Assembly: GCF_000808535.1 (NCBI RefSeq) | Contig: NZ_JWLV01000005.1 | Location: 33,607 to 97,606, forward strand | Source: Vibrio sinaloensis | GTDB lineage: Bacteria > Pseudomonadota > Gammaproteobacteria > Enterobacterales > Vibrionaceae | Direction: 5' to 3' | DNA: 64,000 bases | Part shown: positions 29,627-39,397 of the stretch, piece by piece | Position numbering within the stretch: the stretch's first letter is position 1 | Layout of the letters: the number at the start of each line of letters is the position of its first letter | The notes under the pieces: model-generated | Told to the model about the DNA's origin: nothing | What the model saw: the letters and a program-made list of their open reading frames with translations, nothing else | Databases searched by the model: none | Program-made: the position numbers and the translations under genes

Positions 29627-29948
29627 AGTCTTTACGTATCCAAAGAAAATGCAGAAAGATCTGCCTAGGATGCCATGACTGTCGCGGTGAATCCATTTTA
29701 ACTCTCTCGAGCCCATTCACACATTTGTCGATTCTTTTACCAACGGAATGACTTGCTTGTGGATAACTCTGTTTATATTATTTATCCACAAGATATAAAA
29801 AACGCTTTCACTCCATGAAATTCAAGACTAAGTGTTTGTAATTTAAAGATGTATTATTCGATCGATCATCTAGAGATCGATCGAATTACGATCCTTGACT
29901 GTGGAAAAGGCTGCTGGTGTCCTTTTGTTCACTCTGAATGACAGGCAT
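29627..29948. other. polA upstream region with a GATC-rich 12-bp palindrome
   Basis: No gene is seen. It holds the polA promoter region (minus strand) and a perfect inverted repeat ATTCGATCGATC-N7-GATCGATCGAAT at 29856-29886. This carries four Dam sites (GATC) in 31 bp. No T-run follows on either strand, so it is not an obvious terminator. Confidence 0.6.
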
Positions 29949-30172
29949 AAAAAAAGCGACATCGTATGATGTCGCCTAGCAAAAAGGGGTCAAAGCGAAA
30001 TTAGGTGAATAAAGTGCTTTGCCATAAAGCTATAAATTACACTGGAAGCAATGTGAGCAATGTCGTGTCAAAAAGAACTCGTGCAAGTTCGATTAAGTTC
30101 AGTGTCATCACCGTCTCCAATTTGAATCTGGTAACTCAACGTCCTTGTGAACTTCTCTCATTCCCTAAGACG
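29949..30172 (-). ncRNA. ryhB: RyhB iron-responsive small RNA (long Vibrio form)
   Basis: The core CACGACATTGCTCACATTGC followed by TTCCAGT (minus strand, about 30041-30068) is identical to the conserved pairing core of E. coli RyhB. The promoter start near 30172 and terminator GCGACATC/GATGTCGC plus seven T (29949-29975) give about 224 nt, like V. cholerae RyhB (over 200 nt) and much longer than E. coli (about 90). Two Fur boxes flank the promoter. It represses mRNAs for iron-using proteins when iron is low. A 23-codon frame lies inside it (30037-30108). Confidence 0.93.
30037..30108 (-). CDS. Putative 23-residue peptide encoded within ryhB
   Basis: An ATG-TAA frame in the ryhB transcript, about 65 nt from its 5' end. 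GGAG lies 6 bp before the ATG. The peptide begins MTLNLIELARVLFD and ends TTLLTLLPV: mostly hydrophobic/leucine-rich with two acidic residues and one Arg, which could be a short amphipathic or membrane helix. Its last eleven codons coincide with the invariant RyhB pairing core, so amino-acid and RNA constraints are superimposed. Translation is inferred from the ribosome site only. Confidence 0.4.
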   Translation of the reverse strand: MTLNLIELARVLFDTTLLTLLPV

Positions 30173-30177
30173 AGATA

Positions 30178-30196
30178 AATAATAACCATTCTCATT
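30178..30196 (-). promoter_or_regulatory. Fur box overlapping the ryhB -10
   Basis: Minus-strand AATGAGAATGGTTATTATT matches 17 of 19 positions of the pattern AATGANAATNATTNTCATT when N positions are ignored. It covers the promoter spacer and -10. Confidence 0.8.
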
Positions 30197-30207
30197 TAAG
30201 CCGTCAA
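30179..30207 (-). promoter_or_regulatory. ryhB sigma-70 promoter
   Basis: TTGACG (30202-30207), exactly 17 bp, TATTAT (30179-30184) on the minus strand; start expected near 30172. Confidence 0.85.
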
Positions 30208-30213
30208 CACCTA

Positions 30214-30232
30214 AATGAGAAAAAATCTCATT
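30214..30232 (-). promoter_or_regulatory. Second Fur box upstream of the ryhB -35
   Basis: AATGAGAAAAAATCTCATT is an inverted repeat (AATGAGA-N5-TCTCATT) matching 17 of 19 positions of the same pattern. It overlaps the ancestral stop codon of the GNAT pseudogene. Confidence 0.7.
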
Positions 30233-30687
30233 TAATTTTTATGACTGGTTTTGAGTACTTTTACAAAGTGAATGCGACTCTCTAGCAGTGGCTCTCTTGC
30301 TTCATAGTTTTCTATCAAGTAACCATTTTTGATCAACAGCCTCAGCATTGAAGGAAACTGATTACGAGATTTTACCTTAAGGTATTGATAGCCCTGCTCT
30401 GCCACCTAGTCTTCCTGTATTTCAAGGAGCCGCTGTGCGACTCCCTTATTTCGAGCAAGTGATGAGACGCCACCAAACCAACTGTAGAATGTTTGGCTGT
30501 CCAATTGATAGCCAATCTTAAATCCGAGTAACTGCTCACCCTCTTCGGCCACTTGGACTAAAAACCGCGGCTTATCACGAAGTCGCGCAGATAAACTTTC
30601 AACGGTTTCTTTGTGTACAAACTCGGTGATCTGTTCCACCACTTGTACGCACTCTTCCAGCGTACCCTCACGATAGATAATGGTCAC
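30232..30687 (-). pseudogene. GNAT-family acetyltransferase interrupted by an in-frame amber codon
   Basis: The GTG start (30685-30687) follows a strong GGAGGGG site. The first 93 codons encode the N-terminal GNAT fold with the acetyl-CoA loop GGVSSLARNKGVAQRLL, then a TAG at 30406-30408 after EIQED. The same frame stays open for 57 more codons (VAEQGYQYLKVKSRNQFPSM, LLIKNGYLIENYEAREPLL) to TAA at 30232-30234, giving the expected total of about 150 residues. Homologs usually have a Trp at the stop position, so TGG to TAG is the likely change. Substrate unknown. No ribosomal frameshift is needed to explain it. Confidence 0.85.
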
Positions 30688-30703
30688 GATGCCCCTCCAA
30701 AAC

Positions 30704-30731
30704 TAAAAAAGGCTGACAATTGCCAGCCTTT
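30704..30731 (-). terminator. Terminator of hemB
   Basis: AAAGGCTGGCAA-TTGTCAGCCTTT hairpin with six T on the minus strand, 19 bp after the hemB stop. Confidence 0.9.
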
Positions 30732-30749
30732 GAAATCAATGATCGGTGT

Positions 30750-31841
<1,092 letters not shown>

Positions 31842-31946
31842 TCACTCCAAACTTGAGACGCCAGAGCAAGTCGAGAAAAATGCAGAAAATGACCAAAAGC
31901 TCACACTGCCGTATACTGACCTCTCGAAATAGCAAAGAGAATCACC

Positions 31947-32708
31947 ATGATCGATACCCATGCCCATATCTACGCCAGTGAATTTGACCACGATCGCGAT
32001 GACGTTGTACGCCGCGCACTTGAGCAAGGGGTTGAGAAAATTCTGCTGCCCAACATCGACTTAGAGTCCGTCGAACCGATGCTGAAAACCGAAGCCGCTT
32101 ATCCAGAGGTGTGTCGCTCAATGATGGGGCTTCACCCTTGCTATGTTGATGGCAACGTTAAGCAAACCTTGGACGTCATTCACTCGTGGTTTGATAAACA
32201 CAATTTTATTGCTGTGGGTGAGATCGGTATCGATTTGTATTGGGACAAAACCTATAAAGCTGAGCAAGAGATGGCATTTATTACTCAGCTAAACTGGGCA
32301 AAAGAGAAGAAGCTCCCAGTCGTCATCCACACTCGCGATTCGATTGAGGAAACACTCACCTTGCTGCGTAAAGAGCAAGATGGATCACTTTCAGGCGTCT
32401 TTCACTGCTTTGGAGGAAGCGTTGAGGAAGCGAAAGCGATCAATGATCTCGGGTTTCACTTAGGGCTTGGTGGCGTATCCACCTTTAAAAACGGAGGAAT
32501 GGACAAGGTGATTCCTCACCTAGACATGAATTACGTGATTTTGGAAACAGATTGTCCTTATTTGGCTCCAGTTCCACATCGTGGCAAACGAAATGAGCCC
32601 GCTTATGTTTCATTGGTTGCACAAAGAATCGCCGATCTACGTAGTTGCCCTATCAATGAAGTGACGACAGTTACCAACAAAAATGTTAACCAACTGTTTT
32701 TATTGTGA
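31947..32708 (+). CDS. TatD-family metal-dependent hydrolase
   Basis: 253 residues. The metal motif THAHIY (residues 4-9), EIGID around residue 92, HTRD at about 131-134, HCFGGS near 155 and ETDCPYLAPVPHRGKRNEP near 204 are the metal-binding and catalytic marks of the TatD/YcfH/YjjV amidohydrolase group. Such enzymes act as 3'-5' exonucleases or deoxyribonucleases in the cytosol. It is near the tat operon but on the opposite strand and not part of it, so the name tatD is plausible but YcfH-type function is not excluded. Confidence 0.9.
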   Translation: MIDTHAHIYASEFDHDRDDVVRRALEQGVEKILLPNIDLESVEPMLKTEAAYPEVCRSMMGLHPCYVDGNVKQTLDVIHSWFDKHNFIAVGEIGIDLYWDKTYKAEQEMAFITQLNWAKEKKLPVVIHTRDSIEETLTLLRKEQDGSLSGVFHCFGGSVEEAKAINDLGFHLGLGGVSTFKNGGMDKVIPHLDMNYVILETDCPYLAPVPHRGKRNEPAYVSLVAQRIADLRSCPINEVTTVTNKNVNQLFLL

Positions 32709-32828
32709 AAATCAACAATTAGAATCCGTTTAATTTCTCATGACAGTGGGATCTATGCCACACTTTAACCTTTAAAAGTAAATGCTACTGGTTTAGTATT
32801 GCGTCTCAAATATTAGAAGGCGTCTTGT

Positions 32829-32945
32829 ATGTGCAACCACAGTAGTTACTTACAAAGACAGCACCGTACATTTTGGCAAAAGTTGCTAGGCATTAAAGAA
32901 ATCTACCTATGCTCCCAATGTGGGCATATCATCAAGGTTAAGTAG
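32829..32945 (+). CDS. Small cysteine-containing protein (38 residues), unrecognised
   Basis: ATG-TAG frame with AAGG 9 bp upstream and a strong terminator 43 bp after the stop. The product starts MCNHSSYLQRQHRTFWQKLL and has CSQCGH near residues 28-33, half of a zinc ribbon, with a basic tail. Cys2/His4 could supply the other ligands. The aromatic/basic content and the CxxCGH motif look selected. I cannot name a family or a function. It follows tatD by 120 bp. Confidence 0.55.
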   Translation: MCNHSSYLQRQHRTFWQKLLGIKEIYLCSQCGHIIKVK

Positions 32946-32987
32946 TTCCTTGCGATAGTATGAGATGTATCGTTACTGTCAGAAAAC

Positions 32988-33018
32988 AAAAAAGCTTGCC
33001 ACTCGGCAAGCTTTTTTT
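32988..33018. terminator. Bidirectional terminator between the small Cys protein and tatC
   Basis: AAAAAAGCTTGCC-actc-GGCAAGCTTTTTTT: perfect stem with A-run and T-run, so it can act on both strands. Confidence 0.93.
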
Positions 33019-33038
33019 GTTTCAGATGACAGCTAGTT

Positions 33039-33791
33039 TTATACGTCCTGCTGCTCTTCTTCCGTTTCATCTTTACGTACATAAAAACGGGCGAAAAACA
33101 GTCCGACCTCAAACAACAAGCACATAGGTATCGCTAACAGTGTTTGAGAGATCATATCCGGTGGTGTCAGCATCATACCGACAATAAACGCCCCGACGAT
33201 TATGTACGGACGTTTCTCACTCAAACTTTTCGGGTTCGTCGCCCCTGTCCAACACAGCAAGATAATGGCAACCGGCACTTCAAAAGCGATACCAAAAGCT
33301 AAAAACAGCGCCAATACAAAGTCGAGATAACTCGAAATATCAGTCGCAAATTCCACGCCACCGAGAGAAATCGCAGTAAAGAAGCCAAATACCAGCGGGA
33401 ATACCACAAAGTAGGCAAAGGCAACCCCACAATAAAACAGCAACGAGCTCGAGAACATCAATGGCATGATCAATCGGCGCTCATGCTTGTATAAACCTGG
33501 AGCGACAAACGCCCAGACTTGATACAAGATAAAGGGCACGGCGACAAAAATTGACGCGATTAAGGTCAGCTTTAGGGGAGTAAAGAAGGGAGATGCGACA
33601 TCCGTGGCAATCATCGTTGCCCCTTCAGGTAGACGCTCTACCAAAGGTGCGGAGACAAATTCATAGATATCATTCGCGAAATAAATTAGCCCAATGAACA
33701 CCACCAGCACCGCTAATATCGCACGGAGCAGACGATTACGGAGTTCCAATAAATGGCTGATCAAAGGCTGTGTCTGCTCTACAGAAGACAT
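33039..33791 (-). CDS. tatC: Twin-arginine translocase subunit TatC
   Basis: A 250-residue polytopic membrane protein with six predicted spans. N-terminal [18 protein letters not shown] and the [10 protein letters not shown] loop are TatC hallmarks, with [11 protein letters not shown] further on. It forms the receptor for twin-arginine signal peptides with TatB. It is the last gene of tatABC, separated from tatB by 64 bp that contain a terminator-like hairpin. The C-terminal tail ([11 protein letters not shown]) is cytoplasmic and acidic. Confidence 0.96.
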   Translation of the reverse strand: MSSVEQTQPLISHLLELRNRLLRAILAVLVVFIGLIYFANDIYEFVSAPLVERLPEGATMIATDVASPFFTPLKLTLIASIFVAVPFILYQVWAFVAPGLYKHERRLIMPLMFSSSLLFYCGVAFAYFVVFPLVFGFFTAISLGGVEFATDISSYLDFVLALFLAFGIAFEVPVAIILLCWTGATNPKSLSEKRPYIIVGAFIVGMMLTPPDMISQTLLAIPMCLLFEVGLFFARFYVRKDETEEEQQDV

Positions 33792-33816
33792 GGAGACCTC
33801 ATACTATAAACGATCG

Positions 33817-33843
33817 AAAAGGAGCTACTGGTTAGTAGCTCCT
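33817..33843 (-). terminator. Terminator-like hairpin between tatB and tatC
   Basis: AGGAGCTACT-aacc-AGTAGCTCCT (33820-33843) is a perfect 10-bp stem; on the minus strand TTTTC follows. It is inside the tatABC operon and would partly reduce tatC transcription. The stem also contains an AGGAG, although it is too far (about 28 bp) from the tatC start to be its ribosome site. Confidence 0.65.
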
Positions 33844-33855
33844 CCTAATGCGAGA

Positions 33856-34287
33856 CTATTCGGCTTTCTTATCTGCCTGTGGTGAGTCTGGAGTGGTTAA
33901 GCTCTCGACCGCACCTGCTGAGTCATTGGCACTTTGAACAGAGTCTTGTTTCTCGTTCAAAGTCTCAGCAGCTTGCTCTGCTGAGTCGCTTTTGCTCGCA
34001 TATGGGCGTTGCACATCTTGAGCAGCTTGCTTCAACTCTTCAACTGAAGATTTGAGCTCTGGAGAGAGATCTTCCATCCCCATTTGCTCAGCTTTGCGCA
34101 GATTTTCTTGCAGCTCTTGAACTTTCAATTCATGAGAAAGTTCATCCTTCACGCTGTTTGCCATGTTTTTCGCTGCGCCAATAAATTTGGACACGCTGCG
34201 GATCGCATGAGGCAAACGCTCAGGCCCTAGAACCACAAGCCCGACGACAGATATTAATACCAGTTCCCAAAAACCGATATCAAACAC
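33856..34287 (-). CDS. tatB: Sec-independent translocase subunit TatB
   Basis: 143 residues. One N-terminal membrane helix (about 2-20) with the TatB start [20 protein letters not shown] and the GPERLP hinge (residues 21-26). An amphipathic helix follows, then a long charged C-terminal region (about 60-143) rich in Glu/Ser/Asp. It hands twin-arginine precursors from TatC to the TatA pore. It begins 3 bp after the tatA stop. Confidence 0.95.
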   Translation of the reverse strand: MFDIGFWELVLISVVGLVVLGPERLPHAIRSVSKFIGAAKNMANSVKDELSHELKVQELQENLRKAEQMGMEDLSPELKSSVEELKQAAQDVQRPYASKSDSAEQAAETLNEKQDSVQSANDSAGAVESLTTPDSPQADKKAE

Positions 34288-34290
34288 GTG

Positions 34291-34545
34291 TTACGCCTGC
34301 TCTTTGTCTTTCTTAGTTTCAGCAGTCGCTTCTGTTTTCTGCTGTTCTACGCTCTTTTGCTGATCGACAGCTTTTGGCTCAAAGTCAGCGTCTTTCTTTG
34401 CTGTCTCATCTTCGCTCATTGCTTTCTTGAAGCCTTTCACTGCACTACCTAGATCGCCACCAATACCACGTAGCTTCTTAGTACCGAATAGTAGAACGAC
34501 GATGACAGCAATAATCAGAAGTTGCCAAATACTAATACCACCCAT
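34291..34545 (-). CDS. tatA: Sec-independent translocase subunit TatA
   Basis: 84 residues. Membrane helix at about 4-20 ([20 protein letters not shown]), the [14 protein letters not shown] hinge typical of TatA (not TatB), then an amphipathic helix and a Lys/Glu/Gln-rich tail. It assembles the protein-conducting ring. First of the tat genes, 48 bp after ubiB, so the ubi and tat genes are likely one transcript. Confidence 0.96.
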   Translation of the reverse strand: MGGISIWQLLIIAVIVVLLFGTKKLRGIGGDLGSAVKGFKKAMSEDETAKKDADFEPKAVDQQKSVEQQKTEATAETKKDKEQA

Positions 34546-34593
34546 TCTTTTTACCTCGGGTCTATAAACAAATTTATTTCAAGAGTTTAACGT

Positions 34594-36228
34594 CTATTGA
34601 CGGTAAGCTCGCCAACTAAGCAACCAAAATGTGACACCACCTAGGGCGCTGAACATAGAAAGTTGCTCATAGGTGCTGTTGACCAATATTGCCGAGCATA
34701 CGACTAATGTGGCACCAACACCAAATAAAAATTTACCTGTTGCCTGCTGACGTTTGCTTGAACGGTAGCCTTGATAGAGCTGATCCATTCGCTGGTTCAT
34801 CATTTTACCTTGGCGCAAACTGTCATACAGCAACTCCGGTAGCTCCGGAAGTTTTTCCGCCCAGAACGGAGCGCGATCTTTCACCGCGTTGATCACCGCT
34901 TGCGGGCCGACTTGATTCATCATCCACTCTTCGAGAAATGGCTTAGCGGTTTCCCATAAATCAAGCTGTGGGTATAGCTGACGCCCTAACCCTTCGACAT
35001 AGAGCAAGGTCTTTTGCAGCAGAACCAATTGCGGCTGAACTTCCATATTGAAGCGACGCGCCGTATTAAATAGGTTCAGCAGTACGTGACCAAACGAAAT
35101 TTCACAGAGCGGCTTGGCAAAGATCGGTTCGCAAACAATTCGAATCGCGAACTCAAACTCATCGACATTGGTTTCACGTGGAACCCATCCGGACTCAACG
35201 TGCAACTCGGCCACACGGCGGTAATCACGGTTAAAGAACGCCAAGAAGTTTTCTGCTAGGTAGCGTTTATCTTCACTGTTCAATGTCCCAACGATGCCGC
35301 AATCTAAGCCAATCCAACGCGGGTTTTCAGGATGCTGCGGTTCAACAAAGACATTACCTGGGTGCATGTCAGCGTGAAAGAAGCTATCGCGAAAGACTTG
35401 AGTAAAGAAAACACTCACGCCACGCTCAGCCAACAATTTCATATTGGTGCCGTTTGCGTGTAAGCCTTCTATGTCCGAAACCTGAATGCCGTATATTCGC
35501 TCAGAAACCATGACAGTTTTATTACTGAAGTCGGTAAAAACTTCTGGAACATACAGTTCTTCACTGCCAGCAAAATTTCGGCGCAGCTGAATCGCATTAG
35601 CCGCCTCACGACGTAAGTCCAATTCATCAAGCAGCGTCTTTTCGTACTCGCGTACCACTTCAACAGGTTTTAAACGACGTGCTTCAGGAAGCGCTTTGGC
35701 GACTATACGCGCCATGCGGTACATCAGTTTTAGATCTGCATCAATGACTGGGCGAATATCGGGCCGGATGACTTTTAATACCACTTCTTGGTTAGTCGAT
35801 TTGAGCTTCGCAGTGTGCACTTGAGCGATCGACGCTGAGGCAAGCGGTTCGATATCAAAATCATCAAACCAAGTCTCAAGTGGACCACCGAGTGCGAGCT
35901 CAATCTGCTCTTTCGCCAATTGGCCATCAAACGGAGACACCTGATCTTGGAGCAACGCGAGCGGGTCTGCGATATGAGGAGGAAAGAGATCGCGACGCGT
36001 CGACATCATCTGGCCAAACTTGATCCATACCGGACCAAGTTCTTGCAAAGCTAAACGCAGGCGCTCGCCAAGGTCTTTTTCTGGATGCTGATTCTTAATC
36101 CAGAACAGACTTTTGCGTGCCAGCAGTGGAGCCTTCATTAATTGATGGTCTGGCAAGAGTTCGTCCAAACCATACTCTAGCTGAACCTTGATAATTCGGT
36201 ATAAGCGCTTTAACTCTGCTGGGGTCAT
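34594..36228 (-). CDS. ubiB: Ubiquinone biosynthesis regulatory ATPase UbiB
   Basis: A 544-residue atypical kinase-like protein (ADCK/UbiB family). The nucleotide-binding region contains the KxGQ motif ([16 protein letters not shown]), an Ala-rich loop replacement ([12 protein letters not shown]), HADMHPGN and GLDCGIVG. Two C-terminal membrane spans sit at about 495-540. It supports ubiquinone synthesis, probably by extracting lipid intermediates through ATP hydrolysis. It overlaps ubiJ by 4 bp (ATGA). A parS-like sequence lies within it at 35170-35185. Confidence 0.96.
   Translation of the reverse strand: MTPAELKRLYRIIKVQLEYGLDELLPDHQLMKAPLLARKSLFWIKNQHPEKDLGERLRLALQELGPVWIKFGQMMSTRRDLFPPHIADPLALLQDQVSPFDGQLAKEQIELALGGPLETWFDDFDIEPLASASIAQVHTAKLKSTNQEVVLKVIRPDIRPVIDADLKLMYRMARIVAKALPEARRLKPVEVVREYEKTLLDELDLRREAANAIQLRRNFAGSEELYVPEVFTDFSNKTVMVSERIYGIQVSDIEGLHANGTNMKLLAERGVSVFFTQVFRDSFFHADMHPGNVFVEPQHPENPRWIGLDCGIVGTLNSEDKRYLAENFLAFFNRDYRRVAELHVESGWVPRETNVDEFEFAIRIVCEPIFAKPLCEISFGHVLLNLFNTARRFNMEVQPQLVLLQKTLLYVEGLGRQLYPQLDLWETAKPFLEEWMMNQVGPQAVINAVKDRAPFWAEKLPELPELLYDSLRQGKMMNQRMDQLYQGYRSSKRQQATGKFLFGVGATLVVCSAILVNSTYEQLSMFSALGGVTFWLLSWRAYRQ
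35170..35185. promoter_or_regulatory. parS-like sequence inside ubiB (low confidence)
   Basis: GGTTTCACGTGGAACC differs from TGTTTCACGTGAAACA at three positions. The inner GTTTCACGTGGAAC is a near-perfect dyad. It may be a weak ParB site or chance. Confidence 0.25.
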
Positions 36229-36830
36229 GCGCGCTCCAACAGCTGATTCAAACGAGCTTCAACTTTTGCCGCTTGGCTTTTCACGTCATCCACTTGATCG
36301 CAAAAGTGGGCAACTTCCAATGGCGCGGGCGCGATACGCCACTCTTCGGTAAGAACCTGCCCCAAATGACGCTGATGTTTAGCGGCTTGGCTCGTCACAA
36401 TCTGACCAAAACCACTGACACCTTTCACTAAGGTGTGTGCCACGACATCGCCCGTTACTCGTGACAGCCACTCTTCGATGTCTGGCTTGCAATCTGTCAT
36501 CAATTGAGCAAATTTTTGCGCCAGTTGGATATCACCTTCCAGTACTAACTTGTCTTGCTTGATGAGCTTGGTGATGTTGGATTGATCACGCAGTTCAGGA
36601 AGCACCGCTAGGTTTAAGGAAAGGTAGCAGTCAGGCTCACCTTCATAGTTGGCCAAGACATCGATTTGCTGACTAAAAACAAAGGTCAATGTCTTGTTGA
36701 TTTCTTTGAGATGAACTTGAATCACTTGACCTTTAAGGCGGCCAAGACGACGACCCAGCTCCGGGTCATCGTTGATGAGGGTATTCAGTGAAGTTTCTAT
36801 CACTGCCGTAATGAGAGGTTCAAATGGCAT
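36225..36830 (-). CDS. ubiJ: Ubiquinone biosynthesis accessory factor UbiJ (SCP2 domain)
   Basis: A 201-residue protein. The SCP2 lipid-binding domain fills about residues 15-115 ([53 protein letters not shown]). A C-terminal helical/coiled region (about 150-201) is where UbiK is known to bind. It holds hydrophobic ubiquinone intermediates in the soluble Ubi complex. It lies 11 bp after ubiE and overlaps ubiB. Confidence 0.94.
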   Translation of the reverse strand: MPFEPLITAVIETSLNTLINDDPELGRRLGRLKGQVIQVHLKEINKTLTFVFSQQIDVLANYEGEPDCYLSLNLAVLPELRDQSNITKLIKQDKLVLEGDIQLAQKFAQLMTDCKPDIEEWLSRVTGDVVAHTLVKGVSGFGQIVTSQAAKHQRHLGQVLTEEWRIAPAPLEVAHFCDQVDDVKSQAAKVEARLNQLLERA

Positions 36831-36841
36831 AGTGCGTGACC

Positions 36842-37624
36842 TTAGAACTTGTAGCCGCGATGAAGCGCAACGATACCACCCGTCAAGTTATAGTAGCTGG
36901 TGTTATCGAAACCGGCGTCATTCATCATGCCTTTAAGCGTTTCTTGATCTGGGTGCATACGGATCGACTCAGCAAGGTAACGGTAACTTTCTGAATCATT
37001 GGCCACCAACTCTCCCATTTTAGGTAGCAAGTGGAATGAGTACGCATCATAGACTTTTGATAGCGGCTCTAAGACGGGTTTAGAAAACTCAAGCACCAAT
37101 AGACGACCACCAGGCTTAAGAACGCGATACATAGAACGAAGTGCTTGGTCTTTGTCGGTTACGTTACGTAAACAGAAGCTGATGGTGATCGCATCAAAAT
37201 AGTCATCTGGAAACGGCAGCTCTTCCGCATTCGCTTGTACATAGTGCACGTTACCAACAACACCAATGTCGCGCAGTTTATCGCGGCCAACATTGAGCAT
37301 AGAGTTGTTGATATCCGCCAAAATAACATGGCCTTTCTCACCGACAATACGTGAAAACTTAGCCGTCAAATCACCGGTACCGCCACCAAGGTCAAGGACG
37401 CGGTGGCCTGGTCGCACACCACTACAATCGATGGTAAAGCGCTTCCAAAGACGATGAATACCACCCGACATCAAATCATTCATGATGTCGTATTTAGCTG
37501 CAACAGAGTGAAAAACTTCTGCTACTTTTTCAACTTTTTGTTCTTTTGCCACGGTGGTGAAACCAAAGTGGGTAGTTTCACTCGATTCTAACGCTGGGTT
37601 TGATTGCACGCTTGTATCCGTCAT
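36842..37624 (-). CDS. ubiE: Ubiquinone/menaquinone C-methyltransferase UbiE
   Basis: A 260-residue SAM-dependent methyltransferase. The UbiE signature [19 protein letters not shown] lies near residue 45, SAM motif [16 protein letters not shown] near 75, and [15 protein letters not shown] and [17 protein letters not shown] follow. It methylates the ring of ubiquinone and menaquinone precursors. First of ubiEJB-tatABC; rmuC lies 57 bp upstream on the same strand, with no terminator seen between. Confidence 0.97.
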   Translation of the reverse strand: MTDTSVQSNPALESSETTHFGFTTVAKEQKVEKVAEVFHSVAAKYDIMNDLMSGGIHRLWKRFTIDCSGVRPGHRVLDLGGGTGDLTAKFSRIVGEKGHVILADINNSMLNVGRDKLRDIGVVGNVHYVQANAEELPFPDDYFDAITISFCLRNVTDKDQALRSMYRVLKPGGRLLVLEFSKPVLEPLSKVYDAYSFHLLPKMGELVANDSESYRYLAESIRMHPDQETLKGMMNDAGFDNTSYYNLTGGIVALHRGYKF

Positions 37625-37681
37625 GATGATTCCTCTTCGAGCAATGCTGATTATTAATTACGACCTGAGCACTGCGGGCGA

Positions 37682-39232
37682 TTAGTTTACTTTATCCTCA
37701 TCCGGATGTCTTTGTACGATAGAATCATTTTCATTCAATGCACGATTTTCTGTGAGCCCTTCATATTGAGCCATTTGAGTGAACGCGCTAGAGATCGGTT
37801 TTTTGACCTCCACCCCTAACTGTTTGAAGCTTTCCGCTTGGCGAATGACGTTTCCGCGCCCGGTAGCCAATTTGTTCATCGCACCTTGATAGTTCTGGTT
37901 GGCTCGATCAAGCGCGCCGCCCAAGCTCTCCATATCGTCAACAAATAATCGCAGTTTGTCGTACAGTTTGCTGGCTCGCTCAGCAATCACTTGCGCGTTT
38001 TGATTTTGTCGCTCATTGCGCCACAAGTTATCAATGGTTCGAAGCGCCACCAGCAAGGTGGTCGGGCTGACCAAAATAATGTTGTGCTCCATTGCCTCTT
38101 TAACCAAGCTTGGGTCCGCTTGAATGGCGATTTGAAAAGCGGGCTCGACAGGGATAAACATCAGCACGTAGTCGAGACTCTGAATGCCTTTCAACTGGTG
38201 ATAGTCCTTGTTCGATAACCCCTTGATATGCGCTCTCAATGCAAGTAAGTGGTCACTTAGGGCTTTATCTCGCTGAGCATCGGTTTCTGCATTAAAGTAA
38301 CGCTCGTAAGCCACGAGCGCCATTTTAGAGTCAACAACCACCTGCTTATCTTGCGGTAAGTGAACAATCACATCCGGCTGATAACGTTTACCCGCTTCAT
38401 TTTGCAAGCTAACCTGAGTTTGATATTCATGCCCTTCTCGCAAGCCTGATTCGGCAAGCACACGCGCTAGCACAACCTCTCCCCAGTTGCCTTGCTGTTT
38501 GTTGTCCCCTTTCAGAGCCTGAGTGAGGTTTACTGCCTCTCGGGTCATTTGTTCGTTCAAACGTTGCAGGTTTTTCAGCTCATGCACCAGGGTATGACGC
38601 TCTTTGGCTTCGACCGTAAAGCTGTCGTTGACTTGGCGTTTAAAGCCTTCCAGCTGCTCTTTCAATGGTGAGAGCAAGCCTTCTAAACTTTGGCGATTTT
38701 GTTGGTCTACTTTGGCGGTTTTTTCTTCAAACAGTTGGTTAGCAAGGTGTTCAAACTGTTGCTTCAGGCGTACTTCCGCTTGCTCGAGTAATTGCAGTTT
38801 CTCTTGATTGGCTTTGTTTTCTTGTTCATGGCGGGCTTGCTGCTCGCGAAGCTGAGCATCAAGTTGTGACTTCTGCTCTCTTGCGATGTTTAGGTCGTCA
38901 GCGTATTGCTGACGTTCTTGTTTCACAGCGTCAAAGTAACGCAGCTTTTCCATCACCGCCATCAACTTACCGTGTGCTTGTTTCAGCTCATAAGCGGCTT
39001 TGTCTCTTTCGCTGTCTAGTTCGTCCAACTCTTGCTGGCATTGTTCGAGCTCTCGCTGCAACTGTTGGATCTGGCTGTTGGCAAGTTGTTGATTGGATTC
39101 TAGTTGCTGCTCAGTGAGTTGTTGCTGAAACTGCATTTTTTGTTTTACCCACCAACCGACAACAAAACCACCGACAACGGCGCTGGTGATGGATGACATC
39201 AATAAAGTTTGATTCTCTAGAATCCATTGCAT
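37682..39232 (-). CDS. rmuC: DNA recombination protein RmuC
   Basis: 516 residues. An N-terminal membrane helix (about 9-28), a long Gln/Glu-rich coiled coil (about 30-210), then the RmuC nuclease-like domain (NWGEVVLARVLAESGLREGH, QPDVIVHLPQDKQVVVDSKM, LDYVLMFIPVEPAF). RmuC limits inversions at short inverted repeats in E. coli and related proteins are implicated in defence. The C-terminal tail is Asp/Glu rich. Upstream of ubiE in the same direction, as in E. coli. Confidence 0.94.
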   Translation of the reverse strand: MQWILENQTLLMSSITSAVVGGFVVGWWVKQKMQFQQQLTEQQLESNQQLANSQIQQLQRELEQCQQELDELDSERDKAAYELKQAHGKLMAVMEKLRYFDAVKQERQQYADDLNIAREQKSQLDAQLREQQARHEQENKANQEKLQLLEQAEVRLKQQFEHLANQLFEEKTAKVDQQNRQSLEGLLSPLKEQLEGFKRQVNDSFTVEAKERHTLVHELKNLQRLNEQMTREAVNLTQALKGDNKQQGNWGEVVLARVLAESGLREGHEYQTQVSLQNEAGKRYQPDVIVHLPQDKQVVVDSKMALVAYERYFNAETDAQRDKALSDHLLALRAHIKGLSNKDYHQLKGIQSLDYVLMFIPVEPAFQIAIQADPSLVKEAMEHNIILVSPTTLLVALRTIDNLWRNERQNQNAQVIAERASKLYDKLRLFVDDMESLGGALDRANQNYQGAMNKLATGRGNVIRQAESFKQLGVEVKKPISSAFTQMAQYEGLTENRALNENDSIVQRHPDEDKVN

Positions 39233-39397
39233 AGTAAAGGCTTAACTCGTGTTTATCGTCTTCACTCAATGGTATTTTAGCACTGGATAAATGTCCAGTT
39301 TGTCGGCCAGTTATCGAACAGCTAGACTAGGCGCTTCATACCCTCAGCCATACCAACAACCAGCGCAATATCACTGCTGGTTTGTGAAAGGAACATC

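Noticed and set aside
29627..29716. 30-codon N-terminal extension of polA.
   Set aside because: No ribosome site, and family N-terminus begins at the ATG at 29626.
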